NCBI GenBank assembly: GCA_003517965.1
Contig: DOZO01000022.1
Location: 1 to 18,406 of the forward strand
Length of the DNA: 18,406 bases
Origin: Desulfobulbaceae bacterium
Lineage (GTDB): Bacteria; Desulfobacterota; Desulfobulbia; Desulfobulbales; Desulfurivibrionaceae
Direction: 5' to 3'
Below are positions 1 through 6,572 of this stretch, in pieces. A program made the translations under genes and the position numbers. Every line of letters starts with the position of its first letter. The first letter of the stretch is position 1. Under the pieces are notes generated by a model. That model was not told the DNA's origin and did not search any database. It saw only the letters and a list, made by a program, of their open reading frames with translations.

Positions 1-21
1 CAACTTTTTTACGAATGAACC

Positions 22-65
22 TAAAAAAGCATTTTCAACCGAGGCTCGGCCCCGGTTGAAAATGC
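22..65 (-). terminator. Rho-independent terminator after the mtrB-like gene
   Basis: Perfect 13-bp stem (29-41 with 53-65). Beyond an A/C mismatch, a further GGC/GCC pairing closes a small loop. Read on the minus strand, the stem is followed directly by six T residues (complement of 23-28). It starts 7 nt after the stop codon of the porin gene, so it ends the cytochrome-porin transcript here. The plus-strand exit has no T run. Confidence 0.9.
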
Positions 66-71
66 CTCCGG

Positions 72-2222
72 TTAGAATTTATACTTTGCGGCGAGGAATA
101 CCACGTTGGCGGTATAATCCGGGTTCGCGTTCGCACCGCTCAAGTAACCGCCAGCCGTCGCGCTTGCATTGTATACATTCCGATAATTGTCATAATGACC
201 GTCGCTGTATTTGTATTTCTCATAGGCGTAGCCGCCGGTTAGGTCAACCTTCGCAGAAAGGCTGTATGTCCCTTTCAGCTGCAGGGCATCCTTTTTGTAG
301 TCATCCCAGCTCGAAAAATCGATCGTCTCGTTCGTCCAGCCAGCCGGAGGGACAGCAGCACTGGTGGGGCCATATGTATAATCTACCAAGCCGTCCGACC
401 GGGTATGATCAAACTGGGCCGACAGAATCAGAGTTTTGGGGATGGCGACCACATTTACCCCCACACCCCAGTCAAAACTTTTATCCTCCAGGGTGGTGGT
501 TATGTTGTATGCAGCGTCCGTTGGGTCGGTGTCAACCGGACTTCCAGTGGTCGCTCCGGCTCCCGTCCTAACGAGCTGTTCGCGTGTAGCGGTTTCATAA
601 TTCGCATAAGCGGAGAACGATACCGTGTCGTTCGGGGTAAAACTGGCACTTGCCCCGTAGCTTGTGCTGCGTTCGCCCGTGAGACCGACTTGGGTCTCAT
701 CGTAGTCGATATTCTTGTGCTTCAAGGTAAAGCCCAAACTCAGCGTGTCGGTCGGGAAGACATCGAAACCGAGTTTATAGGTATTCTTTTTCTGCGACGC
801 AATGTAAGACTCACGTGTATAAGGATCAAGGTCAGTATCGCCGTGTTTCATGCGGAAACTGTCCATGTTGTCATCACGGTCCAGTCTCTCATAGCCGATA
901 TTGGCTGAGATAAAGTCCGTACCCTTCCATTTTGCATTGATGCCGTAAATGTTGTCGTCGGTGGTGACATCATAGGACGGATTGAATTCCGCCGTTGATG
1001 GCAACAGAGTAAAGGGCCGCTTCGTTTCCACCTTTGTGTAGAAAGGCGTCAGCGTGACGCGTCCCGGCAGTTTCAGGCCAACCTCTATGCCATAGCTTTC
1101 CTTGTTATAATCGAAGAGATCGTTGCCAAGCTGCCCGGTAGTGCCAGATTCTATGATTGAGATCTTGTCCGATTTATTCTTTGTTTCATAATTTTTGTAG
1201 AAGATCTTCCCGTCGAGAAAATCCAGCGGGCTTGAGGTGAGCACGGCAGAATAATTCGTCGTATCCACCCTGCCGTCGAAAAGACTGTCGCCCAGAGTGA
1301 TAGTCCTAATAGTGCCGCCAGCATTAAGGGTACTCGCCAAGGTCGCTTCAGATGTTGCCTGTGATTCACTATAAGCGAGCGCCAGAGCGCTTTTCAACGG
1401 CAACTTAACCCTCCCCTTGAGATCAAATTTGGAATAATCGTTGTCCGGAGGCAAAGACACGAAAGAGGTTTGGTTCGCAGTAGCGTAGATATCGGTGAAG
1501 TACAGGGCATCGTAGGCATTATCAAAATTGCTGTGCGTATATCCCACCGAGGCAAAGTACGGGTTCTTGCCATAGCCAACTTCAGCCTGGATGATGTTGG
1601 TCTTGTAATCCACCGGCTCAGGGAGTTCGGCAGGAAAGCTGGAATTTGCAGCGCCGATCGGTTTAAGGCCCTGCCGATCTTCCCGGGACACCGATAAGTT
1701 GGCAAAGAAAGGCTTCATCAAGTCCAATCTAAGGCCGGCGCCGTACTGGTCACGAGAAACTTTATAATCGAAGGTGTTGCCCAGTATTACCATATCCGGG
1801 GTAATCGCCTGGCCATAACGAACATTCGACAGCGGGCTGGTGAGCTGATTCGTGCCTACGCCGCCAGCATAGAAGGTTTTTGCGTCGAAGGTGTTGTTGT
1901 GCTGAATTTCATTGTAGAAGGCGTCCAACCTAAACTTGCCGTATTGACCGCCCTCAATTTTGTAGTTCTGAGTATCCTGAGCGATGTCGGCGGCGTTGAA
2001 AGTCACATAACCGGTATCGCTCTCAGATTTTACCTCGACGCTGCCGGAAATGTTGCTGTCCGGATCTCCGTATTCGCCGTACTTCGCCTTGTTGCCGCTG
2101 ATGTGTACACTTTTAACCGACGGCATGACAAAGCCAGTAACCTCGTTATCCGCCGCCTGGGCTCCAGTGGCACACAACAGGGGCAACAGTAGTACTGCTG
2201 GTAAATAATTATATTTTTTCAT
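72..2222 (-). CDS. mtrB: MtrB/PioB-family decaheme-associated outer membrane beta-barrel protein
   Basis: A 716-residue outer-membrane porin expected to sheath a periplasmic decaheme cytochrome and let electrons cross the outer membrane. Seen: a signal peptide (MKKYNY, hydrophobic core, cut near AQAAD), then about 690 residues of alternating aromatic/polar strands rich in Tyr, Asp, Asn and Gly, and a C-terminal Phe (KYKF), the usual BamA recognition end of outer-membrane barrels. The only cysteine is in the signal peptide, so the N-terminal CXXC known from gammaproteobacterial MtrB is absent. I chose the start at 2222 because GGAG lies 6 nt upstream of it; an in-frame ATG at 2234 would place that GGAG inside the gene. 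It lies 27 nt downstream of the decaheme cytochrome gene and is followed by a terminator, so the two form an operon. Family call is confident; direction of electron flow (reduction as MtrB, oxidation as PioB/MtoB) cannot be read from sequence. Confidence 0.9.
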   Translation of the reverse strand: MKKYNYLPAVLLLPLLCATGAQAADNEVTGFVMPSVKSVHISGNKAKYGEYGDPDSNISGSVEVKSESDTGYVTFNAADIAQDTQNYKIEGGQYGKFRLDAFYNEIQHNNTFDAKTFYAGGVGTNQLTSPLSNVRYGQAITPDMVILGNTFDYKVSRDQYGAGLRLDLMKPFFANLSVSREDRQGLKPIGAANSSFPAELPEPVDYKTNIIQAEVGYGKNPYFASVGYTHSNFDNAYDALYFTDIYATANQTSFVSLPPDNDYSKFDLKGRVKLPLKSALALAYSESQATSEATLASTLNAGGTIRTITLGDSLFDGRVDTTNYSAVLTSSPLDFLDGKIFYKNYETKNKSDKISIIESGTTGQLGNDLFDYNKESYGIEVGLKLPGRVTLTPFYTKVETKRPFTLLPSTAEFNPSYDVTTDDNIYGINAKWKGTDFISANIGYERLDRDDNMDSFRMKHGDTDLDPYTRESYIASQKKNTYKLGFDVFPTDTLSLGFTLKHKNIDYDETQVGLTGERSTSYGASASFTPNDTVSFSAYANYETATREQLVRTGAGATTGSPVDTDPTDAAYNITTTLEDKSFDWGVGVNVVAIPKTLILSAQFDHTRSDGLVDYTYGPTSAAVPPAGWTNETIDFSSWDDYKKDALQLKGTYSLSAKVDLTGGYAYEKYKYSDGHYDNYRNVYNASATAGGYLSGANANPDYTANVVFLAAKYKF

Positions 2223-2249
2223 CGTTTTCTCCATAAATTAGCAAAATAT

Positions 2250-3164
2250 TTACCTGGCCAAGTATTTGCCTTGTTTGCCAGCTGTGGTACTGCCATGAAT
2301 CGCGGCATGACAGTTCAGACAAGACCGTCCAACCGCCCTTGCGGCCACAGTGGTCAAGGAACTGAATCCATTTGCCGCAGTATATGGACCGGTGAAATGG
2401 CCACTTCCAGTATGGCAATTGTGGCAAAGGTTCGGAGCCTTTTGTTCCAACAGCTTGTTGTGATTCCCGCCATGGGCGATGTGGCAGCTCATGCAATTTT
2501 CCGCAACTGGGGGATGCTCGTGCAGGAAAGGGCCGCGCTTTTCGGCGTGGCACTTGTAGCAGAGATCGTTGACGGAGTCGGCTTTCAGGCTCTTGCTGCC
2601 GAACGATCCATGCGGGTCATGACAATCGCTGCAGGAAATCTTGCCTTCCTTGATAGGATGGTGGGACTGTCTGCCGGCTTCAGACTTGATATCTTTGTGG
2701 CAGGAGAAGCACAGCTCCGTCTGAGGCATCTTCAGATTCTTGGCCAGGCTGGAGTGGCCGGAATGGCAGCTGTCGCAAGAAAGTCCGACGGACTTGTGCT
2801 TGCTCGACTCCCAAAGGGCAAGATGCTTGGAATCACCATGACAGGTAAGGCACTGTGCGGCCTTTGTTGCGGGATCAGCCTTCTTGCCGAAAGCAAAAGC
2901 ACCGGTTCCTTTGCCGCCGCCTTTCTCCAAGTGGGCAGCCATGCTGGGGCCGTGACAAGTAAGGCAGGCGCCAGTGCCGTTGGGGCCGGTAATAGCTCCT
3001 TTGGCATGGCGGGATTTCATGAAGCTGGCGAACTTGTCTGTATGGCAGTCTTTACAAGACTCAGCACTTGGCGCGGCGGCCTTGGCACTGTTGACAAACA
3101 TCCCCGCGCCGGACAAAGCGACCATCCCCGCGATCAGGGAAAGCATTAAAATATTTTTACGCAT
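2250..3164 (-). CDS. mtrA: Periplasmic decaheme c-type cytochrome, DmsE/MtrA family
   Basis: A 304-residue multiheme cytochrome that would form an electron wire through the MtrB-like barrel. Seen: a Sec signal peptide (MRKNILMLSL..., cleavage near AKA/A at residue 30) and ten CXXCH heme-binding motifs, with first cysteines at about residues 37, 67, 105, 130, 152, 178, 202, 224, 247 and 282. The ending CLNCHAAIHGSTTAGKQGKY resembles the C-terminus of DmsE/MtrA proteins. Length is close to Shewanella MtrA (about 330) and far below PioA, which has a long N-terminal extension. The start at 3164 is preceded by AGGAGG about 7 nt away; the open frame extends to 3206, but those residues (MPQSVHTGHRRRKK) would spoil the signal peptide. 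First clear gene of the cytochrome-porin operon. A 45-codon ORF overlaps its start by 8 nt, suggesting possible translational coupling. No outer-surface MtrC-like cytochrome or inner-membrane CymA-like partner is in the window. Confidence 0.93.
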   Translation of the reverse strand: MRKNILMLSLIAGMVALSGAGMFVNSAKAAAPSAESCKDCHTDKFASFMKSRHAKGAITGPNGTGACLTCHGPSMAAHLEKGGGKGTGAFAFGKKADPATKAAQCLTCHGDSKHLALWESSKHKSVGLSCDSCHSGHSSLAKNLKMPQTELCFSCHKDIKSEAGRQSHHPIKEGKISCSDCHDPHGSFGSKSLKADSVNDLCYKCHAEKRGPFLHEHPPVAENCMSCHIAHGGNHNKLLEQKAPNLCHNCHTGSGHFTGPYTAANGFSSLTTVAARAVGRSCLNCHAAIHGSTTAGKQGKYLAR

Positions 3165-3294
3165 TTTTTTCCTCCTTCTGTGTCCAGTATGGACGCTTTG
3201 CGGCATGACATCTTGAAACAGGATGGCATCGTAAGTCCTGCAATCTTGGCTCCAACTTTACCGCAAATCCCAGCGGCCCGTTTCCATCTCCCAT
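3157..3294 (-). CDS. Possible 45-residue leader ORF overlapping the cytochrome start
   Basis: ATG at 3294 preceded by AAGGAGG six bases upstream opens a 45-codon frame ending in TAA at 3157-3159, eight bases inside the decaheme cytochrome gene. The product begins MGDGNGPLGFAVKLEPRLQD, ends YWTQKEEKNA, and carries two Cys-His pairs (RCHPVSRCH) but no CXXCH, signal peptide or membrane segment. The good ribosome-binding site and stop/start overlap suggest a translated leader coupled to the cytochrome. The product itself matches nothing I recognise. It may be a regulatory leader or a chance ORF. Confidence 0.4.
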   Translation of the reverse strand: MGDGNGPLGFAVKLEPRLQDLRCHPVSRCHAAKRPYWTQKEEKNA

Positions 3295-3383
3295 TTATTC
3301 CTCCTTGCCCATTAATTAATGAAGTGCCACACCGTATCCCGCATGCAGTAGCACTTAGCCAGATATGTAGCTACAAACTGAAA

Positions 3384-3400
3384 AGCAAGTTTAATGCCAA
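3384..3400 (-). promoter_or_regulatory. Sigma-54 (-24/-12) promoter candidate for the cytochrome-porin operon
   Basis: Minus strand reads TTGGCATTAAACTTGCT, which fits YTGGCACGRNNNTTGCW with exactly ten bases between the invariant GG (complement of 3397-3398) and GC (complement of 3385-3386). Only the C and G after TGGCA deviate. Predicted start of transcription is near 3373, giving a leader of about 210 nt before the cytochrome and about 80 nt before the leader ORF. No convincing sigma-70 promoter was seen nearby. Confidence 0.55.
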
Positions 3401-3425
3401 GGAGTACTAATAAAAAAATGACGCA

Positions 3426-3439
3426 TAAACAGTATGATA
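3426..3439 (-). promoter_or_regulatory. Weak IHF-like site between promoter and palindromes
   Basis: Minus strand TATCATACTGTTTA matches the IHF consensus WATCAANNNNTTR with two mismatches. It lies about 55-65 bases upstream of the predicted start, where IHF bends DNA in many sigma-54 promoters. The match alone is weak; placement is the main support. Confidence 0.2.
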
Positions 3440-3465
3440 GAAAATACTACGCAGAGAGGGGGATA

Positions 3466-3515
3466 CCTCACCTGGTGATTTAACCAAGTCAATCTGGTGA
3501 AATCACCAGGTGAGG
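3466..3515. promoter_or_regulatory. Palindromic repeats, probable upstream activator or operator site
   Basis: A perfect 15-bp inverted repeat (3466-3480 with 3501-3515, 20-bp spacer). Its arms each contain the near-palindrome TCACCWGGTGA (3468-3478 and 3503-3513, centres 35 bp apart), and a further palindrome CTGGTGAAATCACCAG occupies 3494-3509. No T run follows on either strand, so it is not an intrinsic terminator. Relative to the sigma-54 start near 3373 the sites lie at about -95 to -105 and -130 to -140, the usual place for enhancer-binding proteins. Confidence 0.55.
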
Positions 3516-3707
3516 CATTACAGATTGATAGGCTAACGCAAGCAACTTTGCATCAAAACAAGATCGCCAAAAAGATTGACACAGATAAGGACATGATATT
3601 GCAAGAATTAAGTCAGAATAAAAGTTGGACAGGGATTGGGAAAAATTGAAGATGAACAAGGCAAAGGGTTTACCAAAAACATCGCTAACCCATTGCTTTG
3701 ATTTTTT
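3516..3707. other. Intergenic stretch with no supported gene
   Basis: Between the palindromes and the tRNA I find no gene with a credible start. A plus-strand frame stays open from 3479 to a stop at 3647-3649 and encodes a charged sequence (for example KIAKKIDTDKDMILQELSQN), but it has no ribosome-binding site and begins inside the palindrome. It could be a gene remnant beside the tRNA. Confidence 0.4.
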
Positions 3708-3784
3708 TGGTGCGCCCGACAGGATTCGAACCTGTGACCTACGGCTTAGAAGGCCGGTGCTCTATCCAACTGAGCTACGGGCGC
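3708..3784 (-). tRNA. tRNA-Arg (anticodon UCU), 3' CCA encoded
   Basis: Minus-strand cloverleaf of 77 nt: acceptor GCGCCCG pairing with CGGGCGC, D arm GCTC/GAGC around AGTTGGATA, anticodon loop CTTCTAA with anticodon TCT, T arm ACAGG TTCGAAT CCTGT, discriminator A, and CCA encoded at 3708-3710. It resembles E. coli argU, the reader of AGA/AGG codons. Pair 27-43 is a C/U mismatch at the base of the anticodon stem. It is transcribed in the same direction as both neighbours but separated from yajC by a terminator. Confidence 0.97.
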
Positions 3785-3796
3785 CAATGTGCGACG

Positions 3797-3825
3797 ATAT
3801 TAGAATGAGCGGGCCAAGAAAGCAA
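3797..3825 (-). promoter_or_regulatory. Sigma-70-type promoter candidate for tRNA-Arg
   Basis: On the minus strand TTGCTT (complement of 3820-3825) and TAATAT (complement of 3797-3802) are separated by 17 bases. The expected start falls a few bases before the tRNA 5' end. Each box matches only part of its consensus. Confidence 0.45.
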
Positions 3826-3859
3826 TACTGTTTTAGTTACAACCTTGGCGGTCGCCTAC

Positions 3860-3891
3860 AAAAAGGCCTGCCTGGAAAAACCAGCCAGGCC
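3860..3891 (-). terminator. Rho-independent terminator after yajC
   Basis: Hairpin with GGCCTG/CAGGCC and CTGG/CCAG stems around one C/C mismatch and a five-base loop (3865-3891). On the minus strand it is followed by five T residues (complement of 3860-3864). It lies about 50 nt after the yajC stop and ends the rph-tgt-yajC transcript before the tRNA. Confidence 0.85.
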
Positions 3892-3938
3892 GAAAACAAT
3901 GCTTTTTACTTCACCCCCGGTGAAGGGTTATCTCAGCC

Positions 3939-4310
3939 TCAACAGCCCTTGCCACCGCCACCGATGGCGCAGGCAGCGCCCTCTTTTTTCTCGCCGCCTT
4001 CCATGGCTGCCACCGTGCCCAGGATATAGGGGCGGGCAATCTTCACCCGCACATTCTCGGCAATCTCCAGGGTTGCCACCCGTTCGGTCAAGCCGGTGAT
4101 CTTGCCCTGGAGGCCGCCACTGGTCAAAACTTCATCGCCCTTCTTAAGATTGGCGATAAATTCCTGATGATCCTTGGCCTTTTTCTGCTGGGGCCGAATC
4201 AGGAGAAAATAAAATACGACAAAGATCAACACCAGCGGCAAAAAGCTCATCAGGCCTTGTGCCCCACCTGCACCAGCCGCAGCGTCTGCGGCAAAAGCTA
4301 CATCAACCAT
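3939..4310 (-). CDS. yajC: Preprotein translocase subunit YajC
   Basis: A 123-residue inner-membrane protein, accessory to the SecDF-YajC complex associated with SecYEG. Seen: a short N-terminal Ala/Gly-rich segment, one membrane helix (about residues 21-39, LMSFLPLVLIFVVFYFLLI), directly followed by RPQQKKAKDHQEF and the conserved LKKGDEVLTSGGLQGKITGL core. A GGAGG ribosome-binding site precedes the ATG. The C-terminus is unusual: after the family core comes a Gly-rich tail with two cysteines (CAIGGGGKGC). It follows tgt by 53 nt, the classical tgt-yajC order, but instead of secD-secF the next elements are a terminator and a tRNA, so secDF must lie elsewhere if present. Confidence 0.95.
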   Translation of the reverse strand: MVDVAFAADAAAGAGGAQGLMSFLPLVLIFVVFYFLLIRPQQKKAKDHQEFIANLKKGDEVLTSGGLQGKITGLTERVATLEIAENVRVKIARPYILGTVAAMEGGEKKEGAACAIGGGGKGC

Positions 4311-4363
4311 AAATTCCTCCGACTAAAATTGTTTTTTTGTAATCCTTCATCAAGGGTATGAAA

Positions 4364-5485
4364 TTACTTTATCGCCCGTTTGGCATAAAACTCACGCCGG
4401 AACTGGCCGAAACGATCTGCTTCAATGGCCGTGCGCATCCGGGCCATGAGCCCCACATAATAATGCAGGTTATGAATGGTATTCAACTGCGAGGAAAGAA
4501 TCTCCCTGGCCATGAAAAGATGCCGCAGATAGGCCCGTGAATAATGACGACAGGTATAACAATCGCATTCCTCATCCACGGGCCGCTGGTCATTTTGATG
4601 GGCCGCGTTTTTTATAACAAGTCTGCCGCTTGAAGTAAAGAGCATTCCGTTTCTCGCGTTTCTCGTGGGCATAACGCAGTCGAACATATCAATGCCGCGA
4701 TAAACCGCCTCCACCAGGTTTTCCGGGGTTCCCACTCCCATGAGATAGCGAGGATAATCGGCGGGCATGAGGGCGGCGATCTCTTCGGTGATCTCCATCA
4801 TCAACTCGGCGGGTTCGCCTACGCTCAGACCCCCGAGGGCATAGCCGTCAAAGCCGATCTCCACCAGCTGCGCAAGAGCCTTGGCCCTAAGATCGGGATA
4901 CATGCCCCCCTGGATAATCCCAAACAACAGCTGCCCCCTTTGCTGATGGGCAGCCCGAGAACGTCTGGCCCAACGACCCGTAAGTTCTGTAGACTCAATG
5001 GCCTCCTGACGAGTGGCTGGGTAGGGAATGCAGGTGTCCAGACACATCATGATGTCGCTGCCCAGGACCTCCTGCACGGCTACGGCATCCTCCGGGCTTA
5101 AGAAAAGGTTGCTGCCATCGAGATGCGATTTAAAGGCGGCACCTTTTTCGCTGATCTTGGTGAGCTCTTTCAGACTGAAGATCTGAAAGCCGCCGCTATC
5201 GGTGAGGATGGGCCGATCCCAGTTCATGAATTTATGCAAGCCGCCGAAGCTGCGGATCAATTCATGACCGGGCCGGATGTAGAGATGGTAAGTATTGCCG
5301 AGAATGATCTCTGCGCCCAACTCTTTGAGGTTTTCCGGGAGCACGCCCTTGACCGTGCCCTGAGTGCCCACCGGCATGAAGACCGGGGTCTGCACCGTGC
5401 CGTGCAGGGTGCGCAACTCACCCCGCCGGGCGGCGCAGTCGCTGGCTTGACTGTGCAAGGTATAGGGAGAGATCCTGGCCATCAT
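4364..5485 (-). CDS. tgt: Queuine tRNA-ribosyltransferase (tRNA-guanine transglycosylase)
   Basis: Exchanges guanine at the wobble position (G34) of tRNA-Asp, -Asn, -His and -Tyr for the queuosine precursor preQ1; cytosolic, zinc-dependent. Seen (numbered from the GTG at 5494, 3 codons upstream): LTDSGGFQ with the base-binding Asp about residue 99, FGIIQGG about 191-197, ALGGLSVGEP about 219-228, FDCVMPTRNARNG with the nucleophilic Asp about 272, and the zinc site Cys310-x-Cys312-x2-Cys315 with His341. The length, about 373 residues, is normal. I chose the ATG at 5485, whose ATGA overlaps the rph stop codon; a second ATG follows at 5482. No strong ribosome-binding site precedes it, fitting translational coupling with rph. 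Second gene of the rph-tgt-yajC operon. Confidence 0.97.
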   Translation of the reverse strand: MMARISPYTLHSQASDCAARRGELRTLHGTVQTPVFMPVGTQGTVKGVLPENLKELGAEIILGNTYHLYIRPGHELIRSFGGLHKFMNWDRPILTDSGGFQIFSLKELTKISEKGAAFKSHLDGSNLFLSPEDAVAVQEVLGSDIMMCLDTCIPYPATRQEAIESTELTGRWARRSRAAHQQRGQLLFGIIQGGMYPDLRAKALAQLVEIGFDGYALGGLSVGEPAELMMEITEEIAALMPADYPRYLMGVGTPENLVEAVYRGIDMFDCVMPTRNARNGMLFTSSGRLVIKNAAHQNDQRPVDEECDCYTCRHYSRAYLRHLFMAREILSSQLNTIHNLHYYVGLMARMRTAIEADRFGQFRREFYAKRAIK

Positions 5486-6183
5486 AGTGCCCACAGGGTG
5501 AACAGCTCGTCAATGCCCTGGCGGGCCAGGGCTGCCATCAGGCTGAAATCCTCGGGACTAAAGGGCTTACCTTCAGCGGTGCACTGAGTTTCCACCCAAC
5601 GGCCATCCCCGGTCATGACAAAGTTGGCGTCCACCTCGGCCTGGGAATCTTCCGCATAATTGAGATCCAACAGGGCCTCGCCGTCAACCATGCCCACACT
5701 GATAGCCGCCACCGGCAGGATCTCCGGCATCGTGGCCAAAACGCCCTCCCGGTGCAGGCGCGCAAGCGCATCCCGCAAGGCAATCGCCGCGCCGGTGATC
5801 GAGGCCGTCCGGGTGCCGCCATCGGCCTTAAGCACATCGCAGTCAACCCGGAGAGTCACCTCACCCAAGCTGGCGAGATCAACCATGATTCGCAGCGAGC
5901 GGCCCAAAAGGCGCTGGATCTCATAGGTGCGGCCGGACCTGCCCTTGGCCGCCTCCCGTTGCATGCGGCTGTTGGTCGAACAGGGCAACATCCCATACTC
6001 CGCCGTGATCCAGCCCTGGCCGGTGCCCCGCAAAAAGGGGGGGACGCTGGCCTCCATGGTAATGGCGCAGCAAACCTGGGTGCCGCCCATGGTGATCAAG
6101 ACAGAGGCATAGGCCTGGGGCTGAAAGCCCTTTTCAATAGTGACCGGACGCAGCGCATCCGCGGCCCGTTGATCGTTTCGCAT
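5482..6183 (-). CDS. rph: Ribonuclease PH
   Basis: Phosphorolytic 3'-5' exoribonuclease that trims the 3' ends of tRNA precursors; works as a hexamer in the cytosol. Seen: N-terminal MRNDQRAADALRPVTIEKGF, the Arg-rich strand GRSGRTYEIQRLLGRSLR (about 81-98), CDVLKADGGTRTASITGA (about 115-132) and LLDLNYAEDSQAEVDANFV (about 171-189) holding the catalytic Asp residues. At 233 residues it is a few short of the usual 238. A modest AGGA site lies about 9 nt before the ATG. First gene of the operon with tgt and yajC; its TGA overlaps the tgt ATG. Putting a tRNA 3'-processing enzyme with a tRNA-modifying enzyme is functionally sensible. Confidence 0.97.
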   Translation of the reverse strand: MRNDQRAADALRPVTIEKGFQPQAYASVLITMGGTQVCCAITMEASVPPFLRGTGQGWITAEYGMLPCSTNSRMQREAAKGRSGRTYEIQRLLGRSLRIMVDLASLGEVTLRVDCDVLKADGGTRTASITGAAIALRDALARLHREGVLATMPEILPVAAISVGMVDGEALLDLNYAEDSQAEVDANFVMTGDGRWVETQCTAEGKPFSPEDFSLMAALARQGIDELFTLWAL

Positions 6184-6372
6184 GATTAAATTCCTGAAAA
6201 GTATAGAAAGGTTGCGACTTATGATCTGCCTGAACGCACGGCTAATCAGCCGCGCCGTGAATTTGCAGTAAATACGACCACCGTTCTCGCGATCTGGTTT
6301 AGCTAATGGTTGGCGGTTTTTTTCAACAGGCTATTATTGCACTTTTTACTTTTAAATATCAAACGGATTCAA
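6184..6372. other. Leader region upstream of rph, no gene seen
   Basis: No coding frame was supported. Minus strand contains TATACT about 30 nt before the rph start as a possible -10 box, but no matching -35. A small hairpin-forming segment with CGGCT/AGCCG arms lies near 6239-6253. The rph operon promoter is probably here but could not be placed. Confidence 0.35.
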
Positions 6373-6572
6373 ATGGCTATTATGATGAGTAGAAAATCTC
6401 ATTTTATCTGTGTAGTTTTTTTGGCGTTGGTTCCGTGGCTTTAACTGCTGGCGATATTATTGGGCAGCCTGCACTCTTTTGGGGTGGTTTGTTGGTCGTC
6501 ATTATTTCCTTTATCGTTGGTTGGGGTGATATGTTTTTAGAATTATTTGTTAGAAAATTTGACCAAATTTGA
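6373..6572 (+). pseudogene. Possible small two-helix membrane protein with frameshift at a T7 run
   Basis: The frame from ATG 6373 (further in-frame ATGs at 6382 and 6385) reads MAIMMSRKSHFICVVF and soon stops. Shifting by -1 at the seven-T run (6416-6422) joins it to a 49-codon frame, FFGVGSVALTAGDIIGQPA and so on, containing a second hydrophobic helix (ALFWGGLLVVIISFIVGW) and ending FVRKFDQI at the TGA 6570-6572. The joined product would be about 66 residues with two membrane segments. No good ribosome-binding site was seen and I do not recognise the family. The T run also forms a slippery heptamer T-TTT-TTG. It overlaps the tail of the opposite-strand broken gene, so only one of the two may ever have been real. 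Confidence 0.35.

Noticed and set aside
56..571. Long plus-strand ORFs over the porin, cytochrome, tgt, rph and aldolase genes
   Set aside because: They are antisense shadows of well-supported minus-strand genes, with Arg/Ser/Pro-rich composition and no start signals.
3466..3515. Inverted repeat as a terminator
   Set aside because: No T run on either strand, the spacer is 20 bp, and no gene ends close by. A protein-binding site fits better.
3479..3649. Plus-strand open frame of 56 codons ending ELSQNKSWTGIGKN
   Set aside because: No ATG with a ribosome-binding site, begins inside the regulatory palindrome, and the antisense frame is equally open. At most a gene remnant.
3708..3784. tRNA-Arg as an integration site for a mobile island
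   Set aside because: No integrase gene and no second copy of the tRNA 3' end were found in the window.
3625..4029. Plus-strand ORF containing GAPDRIRTCDLRLRRPVLYP
   Set aside because: This is the well-known false translation across the antisense of a tRNA gene, then of yajC.
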